Positions 52,832 through 63,360 of a DNA stretch of 64,000 nt are shown here, in pieces. The notes beneath the pieces were generated by a model. It ran no database searches. It had not been told where the DNA came from and saw only the letters and a list, made by a program, of their open reading frames with translations. The DNA comes from Metopolophium dirhodum (lineage: Eukaryota; Arthropoda; Insecta; Hemiptera; Aphididae), in contig NC_083567.1 in the NCBI RefSeq assembly GCF_019925205.1, forward strand, positions 18,724,001 to 18,788,000. Direction: 5' to 3'. A program made the position numbers and the translations under genes. The number at the start of each line of letters is the position of its first letter. Position 1 is the stretch's first letter.

Positions 52832-53025
52832 AGGGTTCCGTACGGTACAGGTGATATAATATTATTATTTCTGTTGCCGCTTTAACAACAAATACTAAAA
52901 CAGGATGAAATAAATATTTAAGTGGAGCTCCTATACAACAGACGTGATTTTTTTGTAGTTTTTATAGATAATGGTACGGAACCCTTCGTGCGCGAGTCCG
53001 ACTCGCACTTGGCAGTTGGCCGGAT
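52832..53025. mobile_element. Repeat with GGGTTCCGTACGG end and GCGAGTCCGACTCGC hairpin
   Basis: Begins AGGGTTCCGTACGG, contains AACAACAAATACTAAAACAG and AAATAAATATTTAAGTGG, and ends GGTACGGAACCCTTCGTGCG followed by a perfect hairpin (arms 52992-52998 and 53000-53006) and CACTTGGC. I recall near-identical sequence as an abundant dispersed repeat in Lepidoptera; the family name is not certain. Confidence 0.6.
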
Positions 53026-53587
53026 TTTCAGATTTGATTTCATGGCTCTTGTGCGGTAGGTACCGATCGGTACCACTGTTGATACTATTGCAGTACACGT
53101 CCTACGTCCTATGACTATTAAATGTATTGTTATCGGTTGTGGAGTTGAGGACTTTTAGCACTTATAAACCTGAAAATATGCACTATGCACTTGTGCGCTA
53201 AAAAAACAACCAATAATATTATGCACTTAAAATATTATGCTCTAAAAAAATGTACAACATGACTTTTGGTACTTAAACTATACAATTAATGTGAAAACAA
53301 AAATATAAAAAGACAGTTTGAATGGTGTATCTAGTACTAAAATATTTTTAAATTTTCCAAATGTATACATAATACATAATAATATTATGCTCTTAATTTG
53401 TCAAAGACCAAGATGTTATTTTACGCTTAAAATTTTTCAATATATGTTCTTATTTGTCCAAACTGACTTTATTAGATCGAAAACTGGAAAAATATGTTCT
53501 TATTTTTTCTAATATACTCAAATATATATTTATATGCAATAACGACATAATATGATACAATAATATGCAAAATATAATGTTTCTACC

Positions 53588-53700
53588 ACTCTTAATCAAA
53601 TCATGACCGATAAACAGAACGCAAACAATAATTTTAAAACAACAGACTACATGGTCCGAATAAGTGATAATTAATAATTTATGTCAGCCCGTCGTCGTGG
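53588..53700 (+). repeat. Direct repeat, partner at 50799-50905
   Basis: Same block order as the partner with an 11-base insertion after GAATAAGT. The pair brackets the GC-rich island at 52.2-52.8 kb. Confidence 0.7.
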
Positions 53701-54072
53701 TGGAACGCAGGCCGCAGAATCACATCCGTCTGTATTTGTCCGTTTGTGAGTTGACGTTTCCTCGACCACGGAGATAAAGAGCAAAACGCCCCTGGCTTAC
53801 CCAAACTAACTAAACAAACAAAACATAATATAACAGGATACGATTGCATAATTTACATAACAGATATCAATTTCCTCTTCAATTTTGTTACCGTTGATCA
53901 ACTGCTACAGTACAATAGTAGGTACCAAGTGGCGCAACCAGGAATTTTTCATGGGGGGGGTCTGACAAAATAAACCATCTTAATTTTTATAAACAATATT
54001 CTTATGTTTTTATTAACAATACATTTTTTAAATTGTATTATTATTTTAAATATTAAATAAGTACTAAACTAA

Positions 54073-54116
54073 TTAAGAGGATGCTACCCAGGCATGTATG
54101 GGTAGCGTCCTCTTAA
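54073..54116. mobile_element. Minimal TTAA-flanked hairpin, probably MITE remnant
   Basis: TTAA, GAGGATGCTACCCA, an 8-base spacer, TGGGTAGCGTCCTC, TTAA: arms match with one mismatch. The end sequence GAGGACGCTA also terminates the element at 11566-11995. Nested in the hAT relic just beyond the transposase stop. Confidence 0.65.
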
Positions 54117-54125
54117 GACATAATT

Positions 54126-54617
54126 TTACAATGAAAAATCTAAGCGGCGATTTATTGAAGCTAATACTTCAATTATTACTTCATCTTCTGTAACTGGAAC
54201 TTCACGGTGTATGTTAAGAACCGCTAATCCATGTAACCTGGTTTCAGAAGTCGAGTTCCTCAAATATGTTTTGATTCGCTTCAGTGAAGAAAATGACCTT
54301 TCTGACTCACAAGATGTAACTGGGAGTACAGCAAGGATGTGCAATAAATTATAAATATTTGGATAGAAGTCCTGATTACATATAAGTAACGCATCTAATG
54401 CATTCTGAGGTTTAATATTATTTGTATTTAAATATCTGTGCCATAAATCAACCTCAGATACAACTTTTTCATAACTTTCAACATCTTCTTGATAATATTT
54501 TACAAGATGATGAAGATCACTTTTAGCGCATGGATTTATCAATACTTGAAAACCAGATATTATGTCTTTATGATTATTGAAACGATCATTTAATTGTTGT
54601 ATTATAGAATATATAAA
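54126..54617 (-). pseudogene. hAT transposase C-terminal (dimerisation) fragment
   Basis: Reads FNNHKDIISGFQVLINPCAK, then NIYNLLHILAVLPVTSCESE and RSFSSLKRIKTYLRNSTSE: the hAT C-terminal dimerisation domain (CESERSFS.LKRIK..LR..) as in ZMYM1-like proteins. A TGA at 54618-54620 closes the frame upstream and the rest of the transposase is missing. Stop TAA at 54126. Confidence 0.9.
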
Positions 54618-54899
54618 TCAGATATCTAGAACCATAGTTTACTCTATGTCTAGAACCATGGTCATGATAATAATTATTAAGGTCACAGATAACATGTAAA
54701 CATGATAGTATTAAATTATTGGTTATTGCACTGTAGCAGTGTAGCCACAACACTACTTAATTGATGTAGTCGAAAAATCAATTTATATTTATAAATTTAA
54801 TTTTTATTCAAGTTTATTGAGAAAATGAAATTAATTTACTATTATACGTGCCAAGGGGGGGTCCAGACCCGGAGTCCACCCCCCTGGTTGCGCCTCTGG

Positions 54900-56440
54900 A
54901 CTACCATGTATTATTGTGACAGTTTGTAAAAACCTATTATTTGACACTAACATTGACCATGAAACACTAGGATTTTTAATTTACCTACTTTAAATAAAAA
55001 TCACTACTTTGATTTCTAAGACATTGTATAGTATATTTATTATAATAATAATAATAATAATACTAAACTTTTTATAATAATATGTGTTATGTACAACAAC
55101 AAAACACCAATTGACAAGAAACATTAAATGATTTTTCTTTTAATTTGTACCTAACATTATGTTCAATAGGATATTGTTATAAAAATAATATATCTAAGTA
55201 CATTAAACTTAGAAAGAAACTTAGAAGAAGCACAAACTAATTAATATAGATAATGCTTTATTGTTTAAAAAACTATTTTTATATTTATTCAACTTATAAT
55301 ATGTACCTATAATACAAATAAAACATGAAATGTTGTAATTATAAATACTATTTCCTTTAACATATTTTTAATTTTAATTATTCTAAGCTATTAATTGTAA
55401 TATAATTGCTATTAATAAAAAAAAATAATAAAAATGATATTGTAAATATTAGATATGACTACAAAAAATGTATAATAATATTATCAAATAAACAGCTATA
55501 TAATATATATAATTATGTTATTATTATAATAATAATTGATACTTCCATATTTTTTGTTATTATGCATAATGCATTAATATATTTTGGAGTGTTTAGTAGT
55601 ATATAGTACCTATATATACTTTTCCACACACATTTATTTTGATGTGTATGTGTATGTGTATGTGTGTTGTGTGTGTGTGTCAGTGTGTGTTTGTGTGTGC
55701 GCACGCGCAAGAATTAATCATTCTCTAAACATTTTATAAACGAAAAAATACAGTGGATAAATAATTTATACATCTAGGTATATTATTTGTATTAAATGTT
55801 GTTTTATATATATATATAGTGTAATAGCACATTGTGAATATTATGTTGTTTGCATGACTTAGCTTACCTACATTACATCATACCTAGTCTTAACAATAAC
55901 ACTAAATGTTATAAACTCATGCACAAGCTGTTTTATATTAAAAACAAATTAAACAAGATGGATTTTAAAACATGCGATGTTAAATTGGCTGAGAGATAAA
56001 AAAAAAATAATAGTAATAAGTTAGACAAAATATGTCGACTGCACATTTACCTTGCCATCTTCAACAATTCGAAATTGTTATATTTTTATTTTCATCTTAT
56101 CTTATTTGTTCGTTTTTTTTTTCATTTAACACACCCTGTTTGTATTTGTCAATAGTTTGGTTCAAAGGTTTGGCAATAATAAAATAAAACTAAACAGTAT
56201 GCTTCACATTTTGTGTCGATTCGTGTTTACCAGTAACATGCCCTATGAATGTTTAATTTAACATAACGCCTAAAATGGACATATAAATATAATATATTGG
56301 GCCATATTGTCAATTATACGTTTGGACAATGTACAGAGTATATTTTGGAAATGACTATGATAGATTGTTTCCATACATAGAGGTAAACTTTGGTACAAAA
56401 TGGAAATCAAAACCAAAAATTATAGGAAGAGTATAGATAA
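54900..56440. other. Intergenic between the PC1/3 upstream region and the Syt4 3' end
   Basis: A+T-rich with a (TG)n microsatellite; no gene seen. Confidence 0.6.
55640..55708. repeat. (TG)n microsatellite
   Basis: TGTATG and TG repeats with few interruptions, ending in GCGCACGCGC. Confidence 0.93.
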
Positions 56441-56445
56441 CATTA

Positions 56446-56451
56446 TTTATT
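56446..56451 (-). terminator. Poly(A) signal candidate for Syt4
   Basis: AATAAA on the minus strand 38 nt after the stop, implying a very short 3' UTR if used. Other downstream signals are possible. Confidence 0.5.
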
Positions 56452-56488
56452 CTTGTTGCAATATCCTTTTTCTTGGTTCGTTGATGGT

Positions 56489-56611
56489 TCAGACAACCAA
56501 TTTGTGCCAATCGGCAATTTGCCTTCGCGGTGCATTCATTACTTCTTTCCAGTGACGTTCGGCGGTAACAGATGGATTGTCCGGGTGTCCCATTAAAACT
56601 CGTCCGATAAT
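56489..56611 (-). CDS. Syt4: Syt4 last exon, C2B end and stop
   Basis: 40 codons plus stop: IIGRVLMGHP, then RHWKEVMNAPRRQIADWHKL and VV. It includes the WHxL motif used by synaptotagmin C2B domains in docking and the PRRQIA signature. Confidence 0.95.
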   Translation of the reverse strand: MIGRVLMGHPDNPSVTAERHWKEVMNAPRRQIADWHKLVV

Positions 56612-59600
56612 CTAAGAATATTAATATTAATATTATAACTATATACAAAAGTAATAATTTTAAAACTGCATTTTAACCCTTTAAAGTAAAATGTACTAAA
56701 CATTTATTAAAAAACTGAATTACAAGTGAAAAAAATATATTATTAACCCTATTGGAACAAAATAGATTTTATTTTGAAATAACTTACTTCATTTTTAGTG
56801 ACTCTGTCGTGATCGAAAACACAAAACTCAATACACACATTATGTAGATCAACAACGGTCGAAGGCAAATCAAACACAAATGATTCATTATAAACAGGGT
56901 TCAATGTACGTTTCTTCATGTGAGTCCGTTTCTTTGATATGCGTGTTCCGTCAACTAAGAAATTAATCTTCACAAATGGATCTAAAAATTAAATTATTAC
57001 ATGAAATATATAACCAGAAGTCCAAAATTAATTTTTTAATAAAAGCTGTATAAAACAATTAAAACGAAAACAGTATTTTTAGATTTAATTTGATGCTGAA
57101 CAATGATAGTATGATTTGATATTTTATAGGTAACAAGTTTTTTTCAACTTACAATTGTGTTACCATAATTTATATTGTATTATATAAAATGGACCAACTT
57201 ACTAACATAATTTATAATTTATTTTAATTTTAAAACGCACCAGCTAGTCCAGTTAGGTCCATCTTAGGTAAATTTCTAGCCTTCAGCACAACAACTGTTA
57301 CTCTTCTGGTTGCTGGTTGCCAACATAAAGATACCAATAATTCTCCTCGATTGGCGATTTGTGACTGCTATAAACCAATATATAAAACAATATTGTAATC
57401 TTTGTATCAACTTTCAAATAAAAAAAGTCTACCAATTTATTAATAATCCATTTATCAATTATTAATAAAAACTAATTAAAAACGAAATTTGTTGATGTAA
57501 CGCGATGCGACTGAAATAGTAAATAATAATCTTATCATTGTATATACTTTAACACTGCGAAGTATGATATCCTTTTGAATAGAAATTTGTTCTTTTTCAA
57601 TTGATTCCAACACATCCTTTTCATTCAGTGTAAAGAAAACTTCACCAATTAGGCTATCTCTGGAGTAACGATCAAAACTCAGTATAGCAAAATGCAATGT
57701 CATAGACTAAAATAAAATTGTCTTTTAGTATAGGTAATTTATAAGCAAATAGTAAAACTATAATATTATTATCTTATCACTTGAAGCTTATTAGTTTGAA
57801 TTCCAAAGAATGTAAAGTCTTCGTCGTATACCGGATTCCTTGTTTTCCTCAATACTCGTGTCTTAACTTTATGCTCCTTATCGGGCAATAACTGCAATTT
57901 TACGTAAGGATCGCTAGTGCCAGAATTTTTCTCTTTAGGTGTTAAGTCCATGCATTTGTTTATGTTAACCAGAAGAACCTTTTTGTCTTTTTTGTACCTA
58001 AAATATGTTTATTCTTAAAAGTTTTATTAACTTCAATAGCTACTTCCATTTGTTAACCATATAACTTCATTAAACCAAGCTTAAAATATTTTATTTACAC
58101 AAGTTTTTCACTGTTTTTGTTACATAAAAAAAGTAATTGAAAACAAATCAGGTAGGTACCTACTTTATTTTTATTCATTTAAAATGTTAATATTGCAATT
58201 TATAATCAACATTTTCTAGATCTCCTGTATGAATTATTCACAACCAATAATTTAATTTAATTTAAATTATTCTGGTGTTGGTTATATTTTCTTCATTTAT
58301 TCAAAAGTGTGGATGTTACGTTGTTATAACTCATAATATAATATAGTGCCTTAATTAAAATAAACAAAAAATTTGCTATTATTTTGTTAAAAATATTAGA
58401 TAATTACTTTTCGAGCAGTAACCGTTAAATAATATAAGTTTTATTAAGATAAAACTATAAAAGGCTCTTAACAAATGTCCCAAATGTATTGCTTATGAAT
58501 AAGTTTGTGTTATGACCGTGCAGTCAGTAAAACTTTGTATATTATAATAAAATAAATTAATAAAAAAGGATAAAAGATACCTACTTCATTTTTAATTAAT
58601 ATTTTCTTTGACCCTTTAATAATATATTATAATCAATTTTATTAAGTGACTGTTAGCTTTTCATAATAATAACATGAATATATTTTTGAAAGTACACTAA
58701 CACCATTTTTATTCTTTATGTATAATGGAACTAAGTAAACACTCAATTAAATCTGGTTATAATATGCATTATGTTTTGCTTCAATTAATAACAAAATAAA
58801 TTGATGCAAAAGTGAAATGGGTTAATAGGTGATGTATTATGCGGTAAAATTCATATAAAATAATTAATACTTGTTGGTAAACTTACCGAAGTTTGAAAAA
58901 AAGTACTCCCATTTTACCAGGTGTATCATTTGGGCCAGTTTCGTTTTGTGGCTGATTATTTTTTGATGATAACTTATTATCTGTTTCATTCTCATGGACA
59001 ACTCTATAAATATAACATATATTATTATAATATTTTAAAATATATATATAATATATATATACATTTAAAACAAAATAAATAGCATATACAGAGTAATAAT
59101 CACACTGTGCCAAATATTTTCCAACTTCTATTACCTTTTTTCGATGCCACATAACAATTATCAAATGTCAAAACGTAAATAAAAATTTAATTGAATAAAA
59201 TGTCACCCTAAATTACTGCCACCTTTTTTGAGTTCAAAAATTGACCAGCCCTTTGATCAATCCTGTCAGCATAATTTATATATTATATATTTACAACTAT
59301 ATATAATTATATTACATAAATCAGTAAAAATACTGTCAACGGACAACGATTTATTTACATTCCAACAAGAAGTATTAAAGGCATACAAAATTAAATAAAA
59401 AATATTTGATAGCAATAAATGAAACGTTATACTAATGTTATTATTTTATATTTTACCAAAAAGTTTGTAGTACTTCTCAACCATCATACTTCAAAATATA
59501 TTAGTAGACATGATCAACTAGTTTTTATTTTTAAGTACCTAGGTATAATATTATAGTATATTAATTCAAATCGATAACATTTAGAAGTAAAATGTTCATT

Positions 59601-60521
59601 TCTATGCTCAAAGACCTTGTAATTTTACTTTGCTTATAAGTTATATAAGTTATAACTTTATAAGATATTATCTATTACGCTTTATGTTGAAGACTTATTT
59701 TTTCCCCGCCAATATAAAAGCTTATAAACTAATAATAAACTATCCTTGAAATCGATAAATATTTTCAATCTTTTGTGTGTTTTTCTCCACAAAAACTATA
59801 TTAATATAACTCAATGTACAAAATATTATGTGTATCGCTAATTTATCTATACTACCTTTATAATTTCATTCTTCTACTAATTTTCAATTTTAAAAGATAT
59901 TTTTACAGTTAATTTCTGATCCACTCGTGTGTATAATATTAAATTATCTTACAGTTAAACGTAGCAAAGTAAATGTTTTCTATCAATTTACAGATGCACC
60001 TAATGTTAATAATTGTATAAATCAGTATAATATTAAATGAGCTATTCCCCTGTTTTCTGAAACAACATTTAAAAAGTAAATAAAAAACATTTATCTTACG
60101 ACAATGTGTGTGTTGGTGGCTGCACAGTTTTTTGTTCACAGGTTGGGCTTATAGTTGGTGAATGTCTAGACGTTTTCTCTGATCCGGTGGGGCTTATACT
60201 TCCATCACCCTTAAAAATCAAATATTAGAATAAGTATATGTAGAATAAATAATACTTCATAAGAATAGGTATTATTACAACAGGGGTTTTGCTGCCTGTA
60301 GGACTTGGACTTTTTTTCAAATAATGTGATCCAGTTGGGTTTTTGACGGCCTTGACAGCTGTGGTCGGCTTTCGATGATAAAACGCCAAATGTGGTTCTG
60401 ATGCTGCAGTAGGGAGTTTGCTTTTGTTTTTGAACCATAACAGTTTTTTCTTTGCGCAAATATGACATGCGATAATCAAAATTCCCAATACCATAACTGC
60501 ACATCCTCCTGTATACAACAT
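56489..60521 (-). CDS. Syt4: Synaptotagmin 4 (Syt4), 8 coding exons
   Basis: Vesicle membrane protein with two C2 domains that regulates exocytosis, known mainly from dense-core and postsynaptic vesicles. Seen: exons 60279-60538, 60100-60209, 58887-59003, 57781-57997, 57548-57706, 57241-57367, 56788-56981 and 56489-56611 join in frame via GT-AG sites. From ATG 60521 this gives 429 residues (human SYT4 is 425). Membrane segment about 4-20 (VMVLGILIIACHICAKKK), Ser/Thr/Pro-rich linker to about 150, C2A about 150-275, C2B about 285-429 ending in DWHKLVV. DPYVKLQLLPDKEHKVKTRV and LSFDRYSRD are close to fly Syt4. C2A ligand positions S239 and S247 are serine; C2B keeps D319, D325, D381, D383, E389. 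The frame is open upstream to the acceptor (YGTTE), so a longer N terminus from another exon cannot be excluded. Confidence 0.92.
56788..56981 (-). CDS. Syt4: Syt4 exon, C2B calcium loops and polybasic strand
   Basis: DPFVKINFLVDGTRISKKRT with polybasic KKRTHMKKR, then FDHDRVTKNE with acidic ligands D381, D383 and E389. Acceptor TTTTTAG, donor GAA|GTAAGT. Confidence 0.94.
57241..57367 (-). CDS. Syt4: Syt4 exon, C2B start
   Basis: RGELLVSLCWQPATRRVTVV and LKARNLPKMDLTGLA, the canonical C2B opening. Acceptor is TAGCAG: either AG keeps the frame, adding or dropping one Gln. Donor GCTG|GTGCGT. Confidence 0.94.
57548..57706 (-). CDS. Syt4: Syt4 exon, C2A third calcium loop
   Basis: 53 codons, phase 0. 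TLHFAILSFDRYSRDSLIGE: the first loop-3 ligand is Ser, the hallmark of Syt4 and Syt11, and the position eight residues on is also Ser, where relatives I recall have Asp. Donor AAA|GTATAT. Confidence 0.93.
57781..57997 (-). CDS. Syt4: Syt4 exon, C2A
   Basis: Begins YKKDKKVLLVNINKCMDL. Carries the first calcium loop (MDL and SDPYVK) and HKVKTRVLRKTRNPVYDEDF, a C2A stretch nearly identical to insect Syt4. Donor CAA|GTGATA. Confidence 0.94.
57998..60099. other. Syt4 introns around the linker exon
   Basis: Apart from the exon 58887-59003, A+T-rich DNA with no recognised element. Confidence 0.6.
58887..59003 (-). CDS. Syt4: Syt4 exon, linker and C2A start
   Basis: Asn/Glu-rich linker then GKMGVLFFKLR, the first C2A strand (LGxLFFxLxY in family members). 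Acceptor TTTATAG, donor CG|GTAAGT. Confidence 0.88.
60100..60209 (-). CDS. Syt4: Syt4 exon, linker
   Basis: 36 codons plus two bases of Ser/Thr/Pro-rich linker (GDGSISPTGSEKTSRHSPT). Acceptor TTTTTAAG, donor TC|GTAAGA. Low-complexity sequence; supported by splice sites and phase. Confidence 0.78.
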
Positions 60522-60538
60522 TTCAGTCGTTCCATAAT
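60279..60538 (-). CDS. Syt4: Syt4 first recognised exon (membrane segment)
   Basis: Acceptor TTTCAG at 60539-60541 region; 17 nt precede ATG 60521. Encodes the transmembrane helix, a Cys- and Lys-rich cytoplasmic flank (CHICAKKKLLWFKNK) and part of a Ser/Pro-rich linker. Donor GTT|GTAATA (60279/60278). Confidence 0.82.
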
Positions 60539-60593
60539 CTGAAATAAAATCATTTTTAAATTAATCAAAACTGTTAGTGATGATAACTAGATA

Positions 60594-61106
60594 CCGTCAA
60601 ATGGTACAATTTGGGACAGTTTTAAACTTTTTAAAAGTATTTATCTGCAGTACTTGAAAAAAAAAATTCAAAAATGTTAATTTTAACAAAGAATTTGTAT
60701 ATTTATAGAAAATCTTTCGAATTTTTAACGGCCCTCCGGGTTTTGCCTGGTAGCCCGCCGGCTGAATCCGGACCTGCTTACCGATAAAGTTTATGAGGAC
60801 TGTTTACTGTATAGAATTATAGAAATAGGGAAAACCGTGGAGACGGTTCTCCGTCGTTATCATTTGTGCTTTGGACTGCATTATAACCACAGATTATATG
60901 AAATTCATTATAATCTGATTTCATATAATCTGTGTTATAACATTGAGTCCATAGATAATTTTGTGTAGATGATGATACAAAAAAAAAAAGTTGATTATCT
61001 CAAATACCGTGCAGCCAAGGCGAATTAATGTAAAATTAATTTTCCTGTCCCAAGTTGAACGCATCGAATGTATTTATATTGTATTTATAGTTGTACCGTT
61101 TGACGG
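60594..61106. mobile_element. TA-flanked MITE upstream of the first recognised Syt4 exon
   Basis: Ends CCGTCAAATGGTACAA and TTGTACCGTTTGACGG are inverted, with TA on each outer side (mariner-like target). Inside is a near-palindrome at about 60891-60933 and a short GC-rich patch at 60730-60780. No frame of note. It would be intronic if an upstream Syt4 exon exists. Confidence 0.72.
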
Positions 61107-61512
61107 TACTAAGTTTGAACAAATGTATACTTCCATAGCCTACTTTGAAAATATACTTCCGTGATTTCTAAATCCCAACACAATTCATACCTACGTCCAT
61201 TTTGTTGTTTTTCACTATAAACTATATAGTATTTTATTAAATATACCTACGTTTATAATGCTATTTATAATACATTTTGTAATTTCACATTTTAATCAAT
61301 GTTAAATTATACGGCCGCCAAATAAAAATTCAGAATGTATAATAATGTTATAAAATAAAAGTTCTAGTACCTATATATAAGTAGGTACTATCTGACAAAT
61401 AATATAATATAAATTTCATTAATATACCAATATTTTACAATTTTACAAATAACTCAAGTTTTAGCTTCTAATAATATTAGCCAGTGAAGATTTATATAAA
61501 TAAAATTCCAAG

Positions 61513-62965
61513 TACATTTTAGATTCTGAGCGAAGCGATGAATGTATTGATTTTACAATGAAGTGTGTTTTTTTTATTTTTGTGTCTATCATCACCTTTT
61601 AGGACAGTAAAAGTGCTTGGATTTTCTTCAATAGTAACTTTTCTGATAGGAAAGTGAATCTAGTTGGTACTTTGGGGGGTCAAAAGTAAAAATTTCCCAG
61701 TAGTTTTCGAAAGCGACGTGAAAAACAAAAGAAAAATTAAGGAAAAACGGGAATTTTTACGCAAAATCTGTTTTCGAGAAAATCGATTTTGGTTTTTGGT
61801 GTAACTCTAAAACAAATGACAGTAAGGACATGAAATTTTGACTGAATGTTTAGATTAGCATTTTTTATACACCATAAAATTTACAAAATATTTTGACTCT
61901 TTTTGAGCTGTTTACGGCCATTGTCATTTTTCAATTTTTTTTTCTATAAATATCAATAAAATTTTATCTGTTGAGTAAAAAAGCTTGAAAATTTAATAGA
62001 AGGCTCCTAGGTTATTGTTTCAAAGGCAGTTATAAAAAAATTAAAAATCCTTAGTCACAGTTTTTAATTATAAGCATTTAAAGTTCAAATTTTGACAAAA
62101 TACGGAAAAATCACGAAAAATAGCAAATTATTTTGATAAGAATTCATAAAAATTTTTCTTTTTAAATCTAAGATTTGAAAATGTAATATAAGATTACTCA
62201 TAAGTTTGTCTACCTTTATCAAAAAAAAAATGTCTAGAAGAAACTTAAATTAAATTTTTATGAGCGTCTGAAATTTATATTTTTACAACATTTGATATTT
62301 ACTCGATTTCTCATGTAACAATTTTCTTATTTTATTGTAATTAAAAAACGAATGACTGTAGATACTTGAAAATTTCACTGAATGTTTATATTAGCATTTT
62401 CTATACACCATAAAATGTTGAAAATATTTTGACTCTTTTTGAGCTGTTTACGGACATTGTCAGTTTTCAATTTTTTTAGTTTTTTTTTCTATAAATATCA
62501 ATAAATTTTTATTTGTTGGGTAAAAAAGCGTGAAAATTTAATATAAGGCTCCTGATATATCGTTCTAATAGCAGTTAAAAAATATTAAAAATACATATGC
62601 ACAATTTTTTTTTATAAGCATTTAAAGTTCAAATTTTGACAACATTTATCAAATTTATAATTTATCAATTATTTTGTAGTTAAAAATTTATAGCTAAAAT
62701 TTATAGCTTACTTTTATGGCTAAGGATTGAAAATTTAAAACAAGGCTCCACGTAAATAGGTTATATAGGTATAAATTACTTTATTCACAATAATATCATC
62801 AAATATACTTGGTAAAATCATAGGCTGACTGACCGTTTTCGCTCAGAATCGTTTTTCTTATACAATGATATTATATCATTGAATTCAAATTTAACACCAT
62901 CCATTACAGTGACCCACTTGTAACCTACCGTACAGCAGAGCGACATCCACTTATCCACCTTTTTT
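61513..62965 (-). repeat. Dispersed repeat family R1, long copy with internal duplication
   Basis: One end TTTTAGATTCTGAGCG, the other AGCAGAGCGACATCCACTTA on the plus strand. About 61840-62110 and 62370-62640 are direct repeats of each other. No coding frame. Shares long stretches with the copy at 41704-42490. Family name unknown to me. Confidence 0.8.
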
Positions 62966-63270
62966 ATGTTTGTTATGCTGATGTTTATTAAATATAACGT
63001 TATAAGAAAATGTGCATGTTAATTTTATTCTGTGGTTTAAACTTCTTTCGGAGATATCAAATTGATAACAAAAATAATCACGGTAGTTGACATTTAAATA
63101 CTGATAAACGAAAATTATAAAAGTGTCGAAAATTCATCGTATAATAAATAATGATAAAAATAATATAATATTATAATTATTACTTCTTCATATTAAGGCC
63201 CACACAAACTTCAGTGGTTAGGTTAGGTTAAATTAGATTAGGTTGATTAAATGTAACCAAGATAATTTAC

Positions 63271-63360
63271 CGCTACAGACGTAGCTGTAGTCTTGTTTTA
63301 ATTCTGGGATGCTAAAAATCTGTCGTTTTATGTGTCTACCCTCCGTAAAGAAGAGGGTAC
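63271..63360 (-). other. Possible upstream (untranslated or N-terminal) Syt4 exon
   Basis: Minus-strand donor AGCG|GTAAAT at 63271/63270, preceded by an open frame (QDYSYVCS) whose phase joins the Syt4 acceptor at 60538 to read CS-D-YGTTE-M. No ATG occurs in this open frame, so it would be 5' UTR or an internal piece. Upstream boundary unknown. Weak evidence only. Confidence 0.25.

Larger units (their letters stand above)
53926..54899. mobile_element. hAT-type transposon relic
   Basis: Ends are inverted: AAGTGGCGCAACCAGG at the left and CCTGGTTGCGCCTCTGG at the right, followed inward by G-rich and C-rich runs, a common hAT layout. Flanks aggtacca and gactacca share 5 of 8 bases, so the duplication is decayed or misplaced. 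Contains a transposase C-terminus on the minus strand and a nested TTAA hairpin. Confidence 0.75.

Noticed and set aside
52992..53012. Helitron 3' end (hairpin followed by CTRR)
   Set aside because: The hairpin is followed by CTTG, which does not fit CTRR, and no Helitron 5' TC end was found.
53926..54899. Claiming a definite 8-bp hAT target duplication
   Set aside because: Flanking octamers agree at only 5 of 8 positions, not better than decay or coincidence.
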